A stretch of DNA of 64,000 nt from Shewanella glacialimarina (GCF_020511155.1 NZ_CP041216.1:2728001-2792000); one strand, 5' to 3'. Counted from the stretch's first letter, positions 46,091-58,356 are shown. The notes: generated by a model not told the origin, from the sequence alone. Numbers and translations: made by a program.

Positions 46091-46120
46091 AGAGCACTTC
46101 TAATTATTTGTCTGTCCTGC

Positions 46121-47491
46121 TCAGAGTCGGGCAAAATCGTTGAAAAGCGCTACGCTCATCAACATTAGCAGCAAAGCTGCGCCGAACCTGAATCCAATTT
46201 CCTGTACCTTTTCAGGCACAGGCCTACCCGTAATCACTTCAATAAAGTAATACAGCAAGTGTCCACCATCTAGCACAGGTAAAGGCATTAAGTTAATAAT
46301 GCCTAAGTTAACGCTAATTAGTGCGATAAACCCAAGAAAGTACACCAATCCGTAATTTGCACTGGCTCCTGCACCTTGCGCAATCGAAATGGGACCACTT
46401 AAGTTTTTCACCGACACATCGCCGGTAAATAATTTGCCGATCATTTTGAAACTAACCACCACTAGCTGCCACGTTTTATCAGCTGCGGCGGAGACGGAAT
46501 CTATCATGCCATATTGTAACTCAAAGCGCATATTTTCAGGCCACTGCGCCGCGGTAGGACTAACGCCTATAATACCAATCACGTCACCGCTATCATTTTT
46601 TTGAGCTTGAGGCACAACTTCAACTAAACGCTGCTCACCTGCCCGCTCAATTAACATAGCTATTGGTTTATTGGCTGACGTTTGTATCACATCAACAAAC
46701 GCATTCCAATCTTTGTAATCTTGTTGATTAATACTTAAAATACGATCGCCAAGCATTAAACCAGAAATTTGTGCTGCGCTGCCATCACTTATGGCCGCTA
46801 TAACGGGCTCAATACCAGGTCTAAATATACCTAATCCTATAGCGGTTATAGGTGACTCTTTCTCTGGATCAAATTGCCATTGACTAATATCTAATTCGTA
46901 AGTAGTTCCAGCGACCTCGCCCCCTTCCAATCGAGATAATGGTGCAAGCGTAATATCGACTTGCTCATTACCTATGTGGCCCACCAAGGCTAAGTTGACT
47001 TCTTCCCAATTGCGTACCTTCTGCCCAGAAACGGCAATTATTTGTTGCGGTTCTGACAGTTGAATAATCGCAGCAGGAGAATTTGCTTTAGTGGTATCAA
47101 TGACGGGTTTAACTGACGGCACACCAATTAAATACATGGCATAAAGTGCAATTATTGCAAAAATAAAATTAGCAATCGGTCCGGCTGCCACAATCGCAAT
47201 GCGTTGCCATACATTTTTGCGATTAAATGCTTGGTCAAGCATTTCCTCTGGTACGGTATCAACCCGTTCATCGAGCATTTTGACATACCCACCTAATGGG
47301 ATCATTGCCACCACATACTCGGTGCCATCTTTACCGACTTTACGCCAAATAGCTTTACCAAAACCAATAGAGAATTTTTCAACTTTTACGCCACACTTAC
47401 GTGCAACCCAAAAGTGGCCATATTCATGAACGGTAATTAAAATGCCTAAGGCGACAATAAACGAACCTAAATTCCAAAAAAAATCGAACAT
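46121..47491 (-). CDS. rseP: Site-2 zinc metalloprotease RseP
   Basis: A 456-residue intramembrane protease that cleaves anti-sigma factor RseA and leftover signal peptides. The zinc site HEYGH is at residues 22-26 and the second metal motif is LPVLDGGHLLYY near the C-terminus. Two PDZ domains lie between (about 115-310), and four membrane helices are visible. It is 11 bp downstream of dxr. Confidence 0.96.
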   Translation of the reverse strand: MFDFFWNLGSFIVALGILITVHEYGHFWVARKCGVKVEKFSIGFGKAIWRKVGKDGTEYVVAMIPLGGYVKMLDERVDTVPEEMLDQAFNRKNVWQRIAIVAAGPIANFIFAIIALYAMYLIGVPSVKPVIDTTKANSPAAIIQLSEPQQIIAVSGQKVRNWEEVNLALVGHIGNEQVDITLAPLSRLEGGEVAGTTYELDISQWQFDPEKESPITAIGLGIFRPGIEPVIAAISDGSAAQISGLMLGDRILSINQQDYKDWNAFVDVIQTSANKPIAMLIERAGEQRLVEVVPQAQKNDSGDVIGIIGVSPTAAQWPENMRFELQYGMIDSVSAAADKTWQLVVVSFKMIGKLFTGDVSVKNLSGPISIAQGAGASANYGLVYFLGFIALISVNLGIINLMPLPVLDGGHLLYYFIEVITGRPVPEKVQEIGFRFGAALLLMLMSVALFNDFARL

Positions 47492-47502
47492 CTTGCTCCT
47501 GA

Positions 47503-48693
47503 TTACGCCAAGGTTTTTATCGCTAACATCGCTTGTGTTCTTGCTTCGCCGTCGAGGCGAATAATATCTTCAATTGAATTCAATGCCGCGGGAGTGACTG
47601 AAACAAGGCATTGTTCATTTATTATTGCGATATCTGTAAATTTAATTCTACCTTGTAAAAAAGCTTCAACCGCAATTTCATTAGCGGCGTTTAACACTGT
47701 TGTCGACTCTTGGCCTTGTTTACATGCATCAATCGCTAACTTCAAACATGGAAAACGATTAAAATCAGCTTCAAAGAAACTTAACTGTCCGACTTTGAAA
47801 AAATCTAAAGGTTCAACTCCAGCCGAAATTCTTTGCGGATAGCTCATACAATGAGCAATCGGCGTACGCATATCAGGATTGCCCATCTGCGCGATAACGG
47901 AGCCATCTTTAAATTGTACCATTGAATGAATAACGCTTTGGGGATGGATAACTACTTTTAACTGTTCTGGACGAGTATTAAACAGCCAGCGCGCTTCGAT
48001 ATACTCTAACCCTTTGTTCATCATTGAAGCTGAATCAACGGAGATTTTTCGTCCCATTGACCAATTGGGGTGGTTACAAGCTTGCTCTGGACTCATGTGA
48101 GGAAATGACGCTAAATCTGCAGTTAAGAACGGACCGCCTGAGCCTGTTAACAAAATATGTGAAATCCCTTCTACAGCAATATCGCAATAACCTAAATTAG
48201 CTTGCACAGCTTCAGGCATACACTGAAAAATAGCATTATGTTCGCTGTCTACGGGTAATATTGTCGCCCCTGATGTCTTTGCGGTGTGCATAAAGAGTTC
48301 ACCAGACATGACCAGCGCTTCTTTATTCGCTAGTAGCACCCGTTTGCCCGCTTTTACTGCTGCAAAGGTTGATACAAGCCCAGCTGCGCCGACAATTGCA
48401 GCCATAACAGTATGCACTTCTTGGCTGGTCACCAATCCAATCAAATCTTGCTCTGATGTGGTGACAATGGTTTTGCACCAAGCAGGTAAAGATGCTTTGA
48501 GTTTTACAGCGGCCTGCTGATTAACCATGTGAGCATAAACAGGTTGATGAGTCACACATAAAGCATGCATTTTCTCAACACTAGAATTGGCAACTAAGGC
48601 GTAAACACAAAACTTGTCAGGATTTGTTGCTATTACACTTAAGGTACTTGCGCCAATAGAGCCCGTTGCGCCAAGGATAACCATATTTTGCAT
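47503..48693 (-). CDS. dxr: 1-deoxy-D-xylulose 5-phosphate reductoisomerase
   Basis: A 396-residue enzyme of the non-mevalonate isoprenoid pathway. The NADPH motif GATGSIG is at residues 7-13, and LLTGSGGPF, the [13 protein letters not shown] block and [10 protein letters not shown] are diagnostic. A GTG at 48708 is in frame, but it lies inside the end of cdsA and has no ribosome site; ATG 48693 gives the family N-terminus [12 protein letters not shown]. The gap to cdsA is then 5 bp. Confidence 0.95.
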   Translation of the reverse strand: MQNMVILGATGSIGASTLSVIATNPDKFCVYALVANSSVEKMHALCVTHQPVYAHMVNQQAAVKLKASLPAWCKTIVTTSEQDLIGLVTSQEVHTVMAAIVGAAGLVSTFAAVKAGKRVLLANKEALVMSGELFMHTAKTSGATILPVDSEHNAIFQCMPEAVQANLGYCDIAVEGISHILLTGSGGPFLTADLASFPHMSPEQACNHPNWSMGRKISVDSASMMNKGLEYIEARWLFNTRPEQLKVVIHPQSVIHSMVQFKDGSVIAQMGNPDMRTPIAHCMSYPQRISAGVEPLDFFKVGQLSFFEADFNRFPCLKLAIDACKQGQESTTVLNAANEIAVEAFLQGRIKFTDIAIINEQCLVSVTPAALNSIEDIIRLDGEARTQAMLAIKTLA

Positions 48694-48698
48694 CAAAA

Positions 48699-49556
48699 TT
48701 ACATCCACATCGCAATGTAAATGAGCGTGAATACAGGCAATGCAGCAGTTAGGCTATCAATTCTATCCAAAATACCACCGTGACCAGGCAAGATACTGCC
48801 TGAATCTTTAATTTCTGCTACACGTTTAAACATACTTTCTGATAAATCACCAAATGCAGAGGCTAATGCGGTAATAAGGGTCACCACAACTAACAGTCCG
48901 ACCTCTTGTTCAGGAGAAACATACATCACAGCAGCAACGATTAACATAGTGGTTAACAATCCACCAGCCAAACCCTCTAAGGTTTTTGCTGGACTGACGC
49001 TTGGCATCAACTTATGTTTACCTAAAGTGCGCCCAGCAAAATAAGCGCCGGTATCGGTTGCCCAAACCACTAGCATGACAATAAACACTAACCAACCACC
49101 AAAATAAGGCTCAGCATGACTGCTTAATGACTTGAGAGCGATTAAGGACACAAAGCAAGGGATCAACGTCAATTGGCCAAACATGGATTTAAACATGTGG
49201 CTATCGCGCCAGAATTTAGCACTTTTAGGAAAACTAACCACCAAGATAGTGCTGAATACCCACCAGACAACACCAATACTGATAATCGCTAAAAACATTG
49301 GATTAATATGACCTTTAAACCAAAGACTGTCGGCAGGAAACATTACATTAATGACGACCAGTAAAATGGTAACAGTGACGGTAAATGACCACTGGGTAAC
49401 ATTACACTCCTTATCAATAAATCGGCCCCATTCTTTTGCTGCAATCGCAAAGATGGGAACTAAACACCACGCAAAATAAACCGTAGGTACCCAGAAAATA
49501 CCGGCTAATACTAGTGGGATTAAACAAAGTGCTGTTATTATTCGTTGTTTTAGCAA
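48699..49556 (-). CDS. cdsA: Phosphatidate cytidylyltransferase
   Basis: A 285-residue polytopic membrane enzyme making CDP-diacylglycerol. Several helices and the CDP-alcohol signature ([36 protein letters not shown]; here [10 protein letters not shown]) are present near the C-terminus. It sits between uppS and dxr as in other gammaproteobacteria, linking phospholipid and isoprenoid precursor genes. Confidence 0.95.
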   Translation of the reverse strand: MLKQRIITALCLIPLVLAGIFWVPTVYFAWCLVPIFAIAAKEWGRFIDKECNVTQWSFTVTVTILLVVINVMFPADSLWFKGHINPMFLAIISIGVVWWVFSTILVVSFPKSAKFWRDSHMFKSMFGQLTLIPCFVSLIALKSLSSHAEPYFGGWLVFIVMLVVWATDTGAYFAGRTLGKHKLMPSVSPAKTLEGLAGGLLTTMLIVAAVMYVSPEQEVGLLVVVTLITALASAFGDLSESMFKRVAEIKDSGSILPGHGGILDRIDSLTAALPVFTLIYIAMWM

Positions 49557-49576
49557 AAAAATAATCCTTTTAAAAA

Positions 49577-50401
49577 TTATAGCGTACGTATTTCTTCGAT
49601 TTGACTTCCGGTCAGACCAAAACGACGCTGGCGGCTGGCAAACATTGCCAGTGCATGATGAAAAGCTTTCTCATCAAAATCAGGCCACAGTGTTTCAGTG
49701 AACACGAGTTCCGCATAGGCGGCCTGCCATAAAATAAAATTACTGATGCGGTAATCACCGCCTGTTCTTATCATTAAATCAACTTCGCTTTGATTTTGCA
49801 TGCACAAATGTTGATTTAATGCCTCTTCTGTCATCTGACTGCTGCTGATTTCGCCACTTTCGACTTTTTCGGCTAACTTTTGAGCTGCCTGCATGATATC
49901 CCAGCGCCCGCCATAGTTTGCAGCAACATTTAAAACGAGACCTTTGTTATGTTTAGTTTTGTCTTGAGCTTGTCCAATTTGAGTTTGTAATCTAGCAGAG
50001 AATCGACTGATGTCGCCAATAATATTAAGTCGTACTTGGTTTTTATCCAGACGTTTTATTTCACGTTGTAATACGCTGAAAAAAAGTTCCATCAACAAAC
50101 TGACTTCTTTATCGGGTCTACGCCAATTTTCACTCGAAAAGGCAAATAAAGTGAGAGATTCTATGCCTAATTGACTCGCAGCGCTGACAATACGTCTTAC
50201 CGCTTTAACGCCGGCTTTATGGCCCACAACTCTTGGCATGCCTTTATTTTGTGCCCAGCGGCCATTACCATCCATAATAATAGCAACGTGTTTAGGCAAA
50301 GACTGCCTAACGATGTCAGATAATTGTCCAGGTAAACATTCTGATGAAGCTAAGTCAGAAAGTGAAGCTATACCTGATCCATAATCATTTGTAGATGACA
50401 T
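49577..50401 (-). CDS. uppS: Undecaprenyl diphosphate synthase
   Basis: A 274-residue cis-prenyltransferase producing the C55 lipid carrier for cell-wall synthesis. HVAIIMDGNGRWAQNKG carries the catalytic Asp and the phosphate-binding loop; SLTLFAFSSENWRRP and DLMIRTGGDYRISNFILWQAAYAEL follow. I prefer ATG 50401, because the longer frame to 50443 starts inside the loop of a terminator hairpin. The N-terminal 35 residues before the core are longer than in Escherichia coli. Confidence 0.94.
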   Translation of the reverse strand: MSSTNDYGSGIASLSDLASSECLPGQLSDIVRQSLPKHVAIIMDGNGRWAQNKGMPRVVGHKAGVKAVRRIVSAASQLGIESLTLFAFSSENWRRPDKEVSLLMELFFSVLQREIKRLDKNQVRLNIIGDISRFSARLQTQIGQAQDKTKHNKGLVLNVAANYGGRWDIMQAAQKLAEKVESGEISSSQMTEEALNQHLCMQNQSEVDLMIRTGGDYRISNFILWQAAYAELVFTETLWPDFDEKAFHHALAMFASRQRRFGLTGSQIEEIRTL

Positions 50402-50425
50402 TAACAACAACCCTATAAAAAACAA

Positions 50426-50454
50426 ACGCCGTGTAGTATACACTTACACGGCGT
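50426..50454 (-). terminator. Terminator between frr and uppS
   Basis: A perfect 10-bp stem (ACGCCGTGTA / TACACGGCGT) with a 9-nt loop, followed on minus by TTGTTTTTTAT. It would limit readthrough from the translation genes into uppS. Confidence 0.8.
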
Positions 50455-50481
50455 ATTAACTCTAGCGTTGAACGCTGAAGT

Positions 50482-51039
50482 TTAAACTTCCATTAGCTCT
50501 TTCTCTTTCGCGGCTAAAAGTTGATCAACCTGCTTGATAGCAGTGTCAGTAAACTTTTGGACACTGTCTTCACTGCGACGCACATCGTCTTCAGTGCAGT
50601 CTTTTGCTTTTTCAAGTTTTTTGACTTCAGTAATGGCATCACGACGGACATTACGAATAGCAATACGACCATTTTCAGCTTCGTTACGAACCACTTTGAT
50701 AAAGTCTTTACGACGTTCTTCAGTTAGCGCTGGCAAAGGGATACGCATTGATGTACCCGCTGTCATTGGATTTAAACCCAAATCAGAAGACATAATGGCT
50801 TTCTCAACCGCTTGTACTAATGTTTGGTCAAACACAGTCACGTTAAGCGTACGTGAGTCTTCAATACCAATGTTCGCCACTTGCTTAAGAGGGGTCATTG
50901 AACCGTAGTAAGAAACTTGAATTGAATCTAACAGGCTAGGATGTGCACGTCCGGTACGCACTTTAGCCATTTGATTTTTACTTGCATCAACACATTTTCC
51001 CATGCGCTCTTGCGCATCTAACATAATTGTTTCAATCAC
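50482..51039 (-). CDS. frr: Ribosome recycling factor
   Basis: A 185-residue RRF, the exact length of the enteric protein when started at GTG 51039, which has an AAGGAAA ribosome site. A start six codons upstream is disfavoured because it would place that site inside the gene. [21 protein letters not shown] and [25 protein letters not shown] are typical. It splits post-termination ribosomes together with EF-G. Confidence 0.96.
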   Translation of the reverse strand: MIETIMLDAQERMGKCVDASKNQMAKVRTGRAHPSLLDSIQVSYYGSMTPLKQVANIGIEDSRTLNVTVFDQTLVQAVEKAIMSSDLGLNPMTAGTSMRIPLPALTEERRKDFIKVVRNEAENGRIAIRNVRRDAITEVKKLEKAKDCTEDDVRRSEDSVQKFTDTAIKQVDQLLAAKEKELMEV

Positions 51040-51146
51040 AATAATTTCCTTTTTCACAAATATTTTTTGAACTGATAGATAAAGAATGACACAGACATTA
51101 GATCAGCTCAAATAAGGATTGCACATTATTTAATGCAATAATGAAG

Positions 51147-51893
51147 TTATTTTGGGTTACTATTTTTTTGACTACTAATAATAGTGCCTTCACCTTCGCC
51201 CATAATCACGCGTCGAAGTGCGCCAGGCTTGTTCATGTTAAACACTAAAATAGGTATATCGTGATCACGTGCCATTGTAAATGCAGCAAGGTCCATTATC
51301 TTAAATTCGGACTCTAATACTTCAGCATAAGTGAGCGCATCGTACTTAATAGCTTCAGGATCTTTCATTGGGTCCGCGGAGTAAACACCATCAACTTTGG
51401 TCCCTTTTAAGACCACTTCTGCTTCAATTTCAATACCGCGTAGGCAAGCAGCTGAATCAGTAGTACAAAATGGATTACCTGTACCCGCAGCAAAAATCAC
51501 TACTCGACCAGACTTAAGTAAACTAATCGCCTCAGCCCAGTTGTAATCATCACAAACGCCCTTTAACGGAATCGCTGACATGAGACGTGCGTTAACATAG
51601 GCACGGTGAAGCGCGTCACGCATGGCTAAACCATTCATTACCGTTGCTAACATTCCCATGTGATCACCCACTACACGGTTCATGCCTGCTTGTGCAAGAC
51701 CTTCACCTCGGAATAGATTACCACCACCAATAACCACACCAACTTGAATACCTAACTCAACCAGCTCTTTTACTTCTTGAGCCATACGATCAAGTACTTT
51801 AGGGTCGATGCCGAAGCCTTCTTCGCCCATTAATGCTTCACCGCTTAATTTAAGCAGAATACGTCTAAACGCAGGTTTTGGATTGGTGCTCAT
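51147..51893 (-). CDS. pyrH: UMP kinase
   Basis: A 248-residue hexameric kinase forming [15 protein letters not shown] near the start, [12 protein letters not shown], and [31 protein letters not shown] are family motifs. ATG 51893 gives the usual [12 protein letters not shown]-terminus and follows an AGGATC ribosome site; the frame extends six codons further but without support. It is located between tsf and frr, the standard order. Confidence 0.96.
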   Translation of the reverse strand: MSTNPKPAFRRILLKLSGEALMGEEGFGIDPKVLDRMAQEVKELVELGIQVGVVIGGGNLFRGEGLAQAGMNRVVGDHMGMLATVMNGLAMRDALHRAYVNARLMSAIPLKGVCDDYNWAEAISLLKSGRVVIFAAGTGNPFCTTDSAACLRGIEIEAEVVLKGTKVDGVYSADPMKDPEAIKYDALTYAEVLESEFKIMDLAAFTMARDHDIPILVFNMNKPGALRRVIMGEGEGTIISSQKNSNPK

Positions 51894-51915
51894 AATTTTG
51901 ATCCTGATCATAACA

Positions 51916-51941
51916 AGACCGCAGCGATAGCTGCGGTCTTA
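51916..51941 (-). terminator. Hairpin between tsf and pyrH
   Basis: A perfect 11-bp GC-rich stem (AAGACCGCAGC / GCTGCGGTCTT) with a 4-nt loop. On minus it is not followed by a T run, so it may stabilise the upstream mRNA or act as a weak attenuator. Confidence 0.6.
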
Positions 51942-51963
51942 GGGTCTTTTAAAGAAAAAGCGA

Positions 51964-52815
51964 TTACGCCTTTTTAGTGGCAGCGATTTGTGCAGCTACT
52001 TCAGCAGCAAAATCTTCTTGTTTCTTTTCAATACCTTCGCCAACTTCTAAACGGATGAAGTTAGTTACTGTCGCTTTTTTCTCTTTAAGAACTTCGCCAA
52101 CAGTTTTCTTTGGTTCCATGATGTAAGCTTGACCAGTAAGAGAGATCTCACCAGTAAACTTCTTCATACGACCAACAACCATCTTCTCAGCGATCTCTTG
52201 TGGCTTACCTTCGTTCATGGCGATTTCTACTTGTAGAGCTTGTTCTCTTTCAACAAGTTCTGCAGGTACATCTTCAGGGTTAACGAATTCAGGCTTAGAA
52301 GCAGCAACGTGCATTGCGATATGCTTTAATGTTTCTTCGTCAGCATCACCAGTAACAACAACACCGATACGGTCGCCGTGACGGTAAGATGCTAAGTTAG
52401 CACCATCGATGTACTCAACACGACGAATGTTGATGTTTTCACCAATTTTAGTCACTAGTGCAACACGAGTTTCTTCAAACTGTGCTTTTAAGTCTTCAAT
52501 AGACACTTTAGATGCAGCAGCAACATCTAGAACTGCGTTAGCAAATCCTAGGAAGTTTGAGTCTTTTGCAACGAAGTCAGTTTGACAGTTAACTTCTAAT
52601 AGCGCAGCGAAACCTTCGCCATTCTTAATCAGAATTGCACCGTCAGCAGCGATATTGCCCGCTTTTTTAGCAGCTTTAGCAGCGCCACTTTTACGCATGT
52701 TATCAATCGCTAGTTCGATGTCACCGTCAGTTTCAGTCAGTGCATTCTTACAGTCCATCATGCCAGCGCCAGTGCGGTCACGAAGTTCTTTAACTTGGGC
52801 AGCAGTAATCGCCAT
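51964..52815 (-). CDS. tsf: Elongation factor Ts
   Basis: A 283-residue nucleotide exchange factor for EF-Tu. The N-terminal UBA-like domain ([22 protein letters not shown]) and the [10 protein letters not shown] motif are present. Length matches the enteric protein. It is cotranscribed with rpsB through a hairpin at 52860-52879. Confidence 0.97.
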   Translation of the reverse strand: MAITAAQVKELRDRTGAGMMDCKNALTETDGDIELAIDNMRKSGAAKAAKKAGNIAADGAILIKNGEGFAALLEVNCQTDFVAKDSNFLGFANAVLDVAAASKVSIEDLKAQFEETRVALVTKIGENINIRRVEYIDGANLASYRHGDRIGVVVTGDADEETLKHIAMHVAASKPEFVNPEDVPAELVEREQALQVEIAMNEGKPQEIAEKMVVGRMKKFTGEISLTGQAYIMEPKKTVGEVLKEKKATVTNFIRLEVGEGIEKKQEDFAAEVAAQIAATKKA

Positions 52816-52859
52816 TGTTAAATCCTCTAATTTAGTTGGTCTAATTTTACATTATAAAA

Positions 52860-52879
52860 CAGGGGCCATTAGGCCCCTG
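52860..52879 (-). terminator. Attenuator hairpin between rpsB and tsf
   Basis: A perfect 8-bp GC stem (CAGGGGCC / GGCCCCTG) with a 4-nt loop is followed on minus by TTTTAT. Partial termination here would set rpsB above tsf expression, as described for the enteric operon. Confidence 0.75.
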
Positions 52880-52931
52880 CTCACCAATTTTTTATTGGCA
52901 AATAAGGGGGATGGTTATCCATCTCGCCTTA

Positions 52932-53660
52932 TTAAACAGCTTCTACGAAACCGTCTTGTTCAGCTTGAACAGCGATATCTTGACCACGGCCTGAGTTAGC
53001 GGCAGCAGCAACAGATGAAGTGTACAAACGAATTGCACGCATCGCATCATCGTTACCAGGAACGATATAGTTAACGCCATCTGGAGCAGAGTTAGTATCA
53101 ACAACTGCAACAACTGGGATACCTAGGTTGTTAGCTTCTTTAATAGCGATATGCTCATGGTCAGCACCGATAACGAATAATACGTCAGGTAAACCGCCCA
53201 TGTTTTTGATTCCGCCTAAAGATTTTTCTAACTTGTCTAACTCGCGTGAGCGCATTAACGCTTCTTTCTTAGTTAGCTTGTCGAAAGTACCGTCAACAGA
53301 CTGGCTTTCTAGCTCTTTAAGACGCTTGATTGACTGACGAACAGTTTTCCAGTTTGTTAACATACCGCCTAACCAGCGGTGATCAACATAATACTGGTCA
53401 CAAGAAATTGCAGATTCTTTGATAGCTTCGCCAGCAGCGCGCTTAGTACCTACGAATAAAACTTTACCTTTTTTAGAAGCAACATTGCTAATGAAAGCTA
53501 AAGCTTCATTGAACATTGGTACAGTGTGCTCAAGGTTGATGATGTGTACACCGTTGCGAGCACCGAAGATGAAAGGCTTCATCTTTGGGTTCCAATAACG
53601 TGTTTGGTGACCGAAGTGAACACCAGCCTGAAGCATTTCGCGCATTGTAACTGTAGTCAT
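52932..53660 (-). CDS. rpsB: 30S ribosomal protein S2
   Basis: A 242-residue S2. [41 protein letters not shown] at the N-terminus and [24 protein letters not shown] near the C-terminus are signature blocks. It starts the rpsB-tsf unit and has an AAGGT ribosome site. Codon use is highly biased, as expected for a ribosomal gene. Confidence 0.97.
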   Translation of the reverse strand: MTTVTMREMLQAGVHFGHQTRYWNPKMKPFIFGARNGVHIINLEHTVPMFNEALAFISNVASKKGKVLFVGTKRAAGEAIKESAISCDQYYVDHRWLGGMLTNWKTVRQSIKRLKELESQSVDGTFDKLTKKEALMRSRELDKLEKSLGGIKNMGGLPDVLFVIGADHEHIAIKEANNLGIPVVAVVDTNSAPDGVNYIVPGNDDAMRAIRLYTSSVAAAANSGRGQDIAVQAEQDGFVEAV

Positions 53661-54014
53661 TTTATTTACCTTAATGTAATAAAGGGGTTAGACCTCCACG
53701 CATCCCATTTCTCGACCCTTAGCAACCTATTATGGCTTTAAGAGCACCCCGAAAAATGTGCCGATACGTGTGTGATTTAGTATTTAAGTTAATTGCCATG
53801 TATAATAGCCGCAAATTTTGACAGTTTGTTGAAAATAGAATATCCAGCTACTCAAAAGTAGAAAGTTATTCTGCAAAGTTCCACAAACAGCAAACAACAA
53901 CTTACACATAACGGCGCGCTTTATACCATAAACGGCTATCAAATACAAATTTTTGCGTATAATTGATGACTAAAAACGTGCCTTTTTTGAACGTTAAAAA
54001 CCAAGAGAAGATTC
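53661..54014. promoter_or_regulatory. Divergent rpsB / map promoter region and probable rpsB leader
   Basis: The 354-bp gap holds no gene. The rpsB side has a long untranslated leader with a GGATGCGTGGAGG segment (minus) near 53693-53705 and GGGGT/ACCCC complementarity, fitting the S2-responsive leader known in this operon; the structure is not proven here. For map, TATAAT at 53958-53963 is a likely -10, 52 bp before the start, without a convincing -35. Confidence 0.4.
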
Positions 54015-54812
54015 ATGAGTATTGTGATTAAGAATGCCGACGAAATTGAAAAAATGCGCGCAGCGGGTAAACTCGCGGCGCAAGTACTGGAAATGATCGT
54101 GCCACACGTTATTGTGGGCGCGACAACTGAACAGTTAAATGCTATTTGTGCTCAATATACCGAAGAGCAAGGTGCTATTTCAGCACCGCTTAATTATCAT
54201 GGTTTTCCTAAGTCGATTTGCACTTCAGTCAATAATACTATTTGTCATGGCATCCCTTCTGATTACGTATTAAAAAACGGTGATATATTAAACATTGATA
54301 TTACAGTGATAAAAGACGGTTATCATGGCGATACCTCAAAGATGTTTTTAATTGGTGAAGTGAGCCCTAAAGACAAACGCTTGTGCCGTATTGCACAAGA
54401 AAGTCTCTACCTTGCAATCCGTCAAGTGCGTCCTGGTGCAAAATTAGGTGAAATTGGTACAACCATCGAAAAATTCATCAAGGCGAGCAAATCAGGACTT
54501 GATAAGTATTCTATCGTGCAAGATTATTGCGGTCATGGTATTGGTTCAGGCTTCCACGAAGAACCTCAAGTTGTCCATTATAAAAATAATGACAAAACCG
54601 TGATTAAACCCGGTATGTGTTTCACTATCGAACCTATGATCAACGCTGGTCGTCATACATCGATATTAGATAAAAATGACAACTGGACTGTGACTACCTC
54701 AGATGGTAAAAATTCAGCTCAATGGGAGCATACGCTACTCGTCACCGAAACTGGTGTTGAAGTACTGACCTTACGTGACGAAGAAGATTTTCCGAGAATC
54801 ATTAACTTTTAA
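54015..54812 (+). CDS. map: Methionine aminopeptidase type I
   Basis: A 265-residue metalloprotease that removes initiator methionine. Metal ligands are visible in [20 protein letters not shown] (two Asp), [13 protein letters not shown] (His), [11 protein letters not shown] (Glu) and the late WEHTLLV (Glu). Length equals the enteric enzyme. It is divergent from rpsB and leads map-glnD-dapD. Confidence 0.97.
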   Translation: MSIVIKNADEIEKMRAAGKLAAQVLEMIVPHVIVGATTEQLNAICAQYTEEQGAISAPLNYHGFPKSICTSVNNTICHGIPSDYVLKNGDILNIDITVIKDGYHGDTSKMFLIGEVSPKDKRLCRIAQESLYLAIRQVRPGAKLGEIGTTIEKFIKASKSGLDKYSIVQDYCGHGIGSGFHEEPQVVHYKNNDKTVIKPGMCFTIEPMINAGRHTSILDKNDNWTVTTSDGKNSAQWEHTLLVTETGVEVLTLRDEEDFPRIINF

Positions 54813-54835
54813 CTCTTAATCAGTCAAGGATATCA

Positions 54836-57409
54836 ATGAATACCGCGCTGGCAGCTAAAAATACTCTACTTGAACTTAACCAGCGCTTAGTTGAGCAATA
54901 TAAAGCGAAACACCCTATCGCAGACATTGTTAGCCAACGCAGCGCATTTATTGATAACTTACTCCAAAAGGCTTGGGTTGATTGTCAGTTAGACCAATAT
55001 TCGATGACATTAATTGCAGTAGGTGGGTATGGACGGGGTGAGCTATTGCCCTATTCTGACGTCGATTTATTGTTTTTAGTTGAACAAGATGAAATATGTC
55101 AAAACACCCAGGCTAAACTCAGCGAACTGATCACCTACCTTTGGGATGCAGGGCTTGAAATTGGTCACAGTGTCAGAACCATTGCACACACCATTGAGCA
55201 AGGCAAAGCTGACATTACCATCGCCACCAATTTAATTGAAGCGCGCTTTTTGTGCGGTAACACGCAATTATTTGAGCTGTTATATCAACGCATTCGCCAG
55301 GATGACTTTTGGCCTTCAGCTGATTTTTATAATGCCAAAAAAGAAGAGCAAACTCTTCGTCATTCAAGAGCGAGTGCCTTTGACCTCGAACCTAATATTA
55401 AGACTTGTCCAGGCGGGCTTCGGGATATTCAAACCATCGCCTGGGTGGCTATGCGACATTTTGATGCGGCCAACTTAACCGAGTTAGTTGAGCACGATTT
55501 TCTTGAGCCATCAGAGCTAGATGAGCTTCTAGAGTGCCAAAATTATTTATGGGAAATTCGCTTTGCTTTGCACATTAGTGCTAATCGCAATGAAAACCGC
55601 TTATTATTTGACTTGCAACGACAAGTTGCCAGTCTATTGGGTTATCAAGATGCGACTCAGCTAGCTGTAGAACAAATGATGAAACGCTATTATCGCACCG
55701 TAAGGCGAATAATGGAGTTGAATCAAATGCTGTTGCAACTATTCAAACGGGCAACGCTAGGGCATATTAAAGCGCTTGAAATTAGAAAAATTAATGATGA
55801 TTACCAACGTCGTGGCCATTACATTGAAGTATTAAATGATGAATTATTCAGCCAATATCCCGAAGAGATTTTACGTTTGTTTTTGCATTCAATTAGAAAC
55901 TCTAATATTGAAAATATTTATGCCCCAACATTACGCTTATTGAGAAAAGCTCGCCGCAGCTTAACGGGTCCACTGCAAGATAATGCTGCTTGTCGTAAAG
56001 TGTTTATGGAAATATTAAAACACCCTCGCGGTATTATTGCGTTTTCGATGATGCATAAACACGGTATTTTATCATCATATCTACCCGCCTGGAGAAGCAT
56101 TGAAGGACAAATGCAGTTTGACCTATTCCATGCCTACACTGTAGATGAGCATACCCATAGATTATTACTGAACATTGAGCGCTTCTCACAAGCCGAGCAA
56201 AAAGATGAGTTTCCACTTGGCGCGGTACTGATTAACCAGTTGCCCAAAAAAGGCTTACTCGTATTAGGTGCTATTTTTCATGACATAGCGAAAGGCCGCG
56301 GCGGCGATCACAGTAAACTCGGTGCCCAAGATGCGCTCGATTTTTGTAAACTGCACGGCTTAAATGATCATGACGGCCGTTTAGTTGCCTGGCTTGTCGA
56401 AAATCATTTAGTGATGTCTATAACCGCTCAAAGGCGGGATATTTCAGACCCCGATGTAGTGGCAGCCTTTGCCGATAAAGTGCACGATGCCGCGCACTTA
56501 AGTTATTTGTATTGTTTAACTGTCGCCGACATTTGCGCTACCAATGAAAAAACCTGGAATAATTGGAAAGGCTCTCTGCTACGGGATTTATACTTCTCGA
56601 CCCAGCGAGTACTGGCAAGAGGTAAAGAAAAGCCAGTAGATGAACAAGCTAGAGTTGACGAAGTTCAGGCTAAAGCCCAAAAAGAACTGTTTCGTCGTGG
56701 CCTAAAAGATAAAGATATGCAGGCATTATGGAGTCGATTTAAGCCTGAGTATTTTTTACGTCACCAACCTAATCAAGTCGCATGGCATACCGAAGCTATT
56801 ATTAAACATAACCAAGATGAACCCTTGGTATTAATGTCAAAACACACCACCCGTGGTGGCACTGAATTATTTGTTTACAGCAAAGATAGGCCCAAACTAT
56901 TCGCCACCGTAATGACCGTTTTGGACAATAAAAACATCAACGTACATGATGCAAATATCATGACGTCAATTGATAATTTTGCACTAGACACTTTCGTTAT
57001 TTTAGAACAAGATGGCGAGCCTATTTTACAGCTGTCACGCATACAGAGTATCAGAAAGGCGCTTGAAAAAGCCCTTGCAAATGAAAACCCTAAATTACCT
57101 AAATTTAGAAAACTTGCGCGAATAATGAAGCCCTTTAATGTGCCTACGCAGGTCAGTTTCTTACCGAGTATTCGTCAAGATACCAGTATGATGGAACTAA
57201 TAGCCCTTGATTCACCAGGATTATTAGCAAAAGTGGGTGATATTCTTTACCGCTGTGAAGTGACTTTATTAGCAGCCAAGATCACCACCATTGGCGAACG
57301 AGCAGAAGATTTTTTCATCTTACAAACACAAGATGGCCAGGCGCTAAATGAAGCGCAACAACAACATTTATCTTATGCGCTACATGTAGCGTTGAATCAA
57401 TCTAGTTAA
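54836..57409 (+). CDS. glnD: Bifunctional uridylyltransferase/uridylyl-removing enzyme GlnD
   Basis: An 857-residue nitrogen sensor that uridylylates PII proteins and removes the group when glutamine is high. The nucleotidyltransferase motif [19 protein letters not shown] (near residue 63) is intact, the HD domain has [20 protein letters not shown], and two C-terminal ACT domains (starting [14 protein letters not shown] and [17 protein letters not shown]) bind glutamine. It starts 23 bp after map. Confidence 0.96.
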   Translation: MNTALAAKNTLLELNQRLVEQYKAKHPIADIVSQRSAFIDNLLQKAWVDCQLDQYSMTLIAVGGYGRGELLPYSDVDLLFLVEQDEICQNTQAKLSELITYLWDAGLEIGHSVRTIAHTIEQGKADITIATNLIEARFLCGNTQLFELLYQRIRQDDFWPSADFYNAKKEEQTLRHSRASAFDLEPNIKTCPGGLRDIQTIAWVAMRHFDAANLTELVEHDFLEPSELDELLECQNYLWEIRFALHISANRNENRLLFDLQRQVASLLGYQDATQLAVEQMMKRYYRTVRRIMELNQMLLQLFKRATLGHIKALEIRKINDDYQRRGHYIEVLNDELFSQYPEEILRLFLHSIRNSNIENIYAPTLRLLRKARRSLTGPLQDNAACRKVFMEILKHPRGIIAFSMMHKHGILSSYLPAWRSIEGQMQFDLFHAYTVDEHTHRLLLNIERFSQAEQKDEFPLGAVLINQLPKKGLLVLGAIFHDIAKGRGGDHSKLGAQDALDFCKLHGLNDHDGRLVAWLVENHLVMSITAQRRDISDPDVVAAFADKVHDAAHLSYLYCLTVADICATNEKTWNNWKGSLLRDLYFSTQRVLARGKEKPVDEQARVDEVQAKAQKELFRRGLKDKDMQALWSRFKPEYFLRHQPNQVAWHTEAIIKHNQDEPLVLMSKHTTRGGTELFVYSKDRPKLFATVMTVLDNKNINVHDANIMTSIDNFALDTFVILEQDGEPILQLSRIQSIRKALEKALANENPKLPKFRKLARIMKPFNVPTQVSFLPSIRQDTSMMELIALDSPGLLAKVGDILYRCEVTLLAAKITTIGERAEDFFILQTQDGQALNEAQQQHLSYALHVALNQSS

Positions 57410-57433
57410 TCAATATGATATTGGGAGAGTTCC

Positions 57434-58258
57434 ATGGAGGCATTACGCCAACGAATAGAGGCGGCATTTGAAGCACGTCAAACTATCACCCCTAGCACAG
57501 TAGAGCCAAGTTTACGTGCTGACGTAGAGACAGTGATAAACATGCTTGATAAAGGTCAAGCACGTGTAGCTGAAAAAATAGATGGCGAATGGCATGTTCA
57601 TCAGTGGTTAAAAAAAGCGGTATTATTATCATTCCGTATTTTTGATAACGGTGTTATCGAAGGTGGTGACACTAAATATTTTGATAAAGTGCCACAAAAG
57701 TTTGCTGACTATGATGAAGCACGTTTTAAAGCTGAAGCAATCCGCGTGGTCCCGCCAGCAACGGTTCGTAAAGGCTCATTTATCGGTAAAAATACCGTAT
57801 TAATGCCATCATACGTTAACTTAGGCGCCTATGTTGATGAAGGTACTATGGTTGACACCTGGGCAACCGTAGGTTCATGCGCACAAATTGGTAAGAATGT
57901 TCACTTATCAGGTGGTGTTGGCATTGGTGGTGTATTAGAGCCATTACAAGCAGGCCCGACTATTATTGAAGATAACTGCTTTATTGGTGCCCGTAGCGAA
58001 ATCGTTGAAGGTGTCATTGTTGAAGAAGGCAGTGTAATTTCAATGGGTGTTTATATTGGTCAAAGCACACGCATTTTTGATCGCGAGACAGGTGAAGTGC
58101 ATTATGGTCGAGTGCCTGCAGGCTCTGTAGTCGTTTCAGGTAACTTACCGTCAAAGTGCGGAACTTACAGCCTATACGCCGCAATTATTGTCAAAAAAGT
58201 AGATGCTAAAACCCGTGGAAAAGTCGGTATTAACGAGTTATTACGTATTGTTGATTAA
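57434..58258 (+). CDS. dapD: Tetrahydrodipicolinate N-succinyltransferase
   Basis: A 274-residue enzyme of the succinylase branch of lysine and diaminopimelate synthesis, the same length as in Escherichia coli. The hexapeptide-repeat helix spans about 100-235 ([40 protein letters not shown]). A GGGAGAG ribosome site precedes the ATG. It ends the map-glnD-dapD unit before a terminator. Confidence 0.96.
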   Translation: MEALRQRIEAAFEARQTITPSTVEPSLRADVETVINMLDKGQARVAEKIDGEWHVHQWLKKAVLLSFRIFDNGVIEGGDTKYFDKVPQKFADYDEARFKAEAIRVVPPATVRKGSFIGKNTVLMPSYVNLGAYVDEGTMVDTWATVGSCAQIGKNVHLSGGVGIGGVLEPLQAGPTIIEDNCFIGARSEIVEGVIVEEGSVISMGVYIGQSTRIFDRETGEVHYGRVPAGSVVVSGNLPSKCGTYSLYAAIIVKKVDAKTRGKVGINELLRIVD

Positions 58259-58297
58259 ATTATAAATCAACTAGCATGTTCTATTCTGGTTAACAAC

Positions 58298-58321
58298 AAA
58301 GGCTCTTAGGAGCCTTTTTTA
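58298..58321 (+). terminator. Terminator after dapD
   Basis: An 8-bp stem (AAAGGCTC / GAGCCTTT) with a TTAG loop and a run of T, 39 bp past the dapD stop. Confidence 0.85.
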
Positions 58322-58356
58322 ATTCCTTAAAATCAAATGCATCTGTTTCTGAACAT

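Noticed and set aside
50402..50443. Longer N-terminus for UppS
   Set aside because: It begins in the loop of the frr terminator hairpin and is not part of the conserved family sequence.
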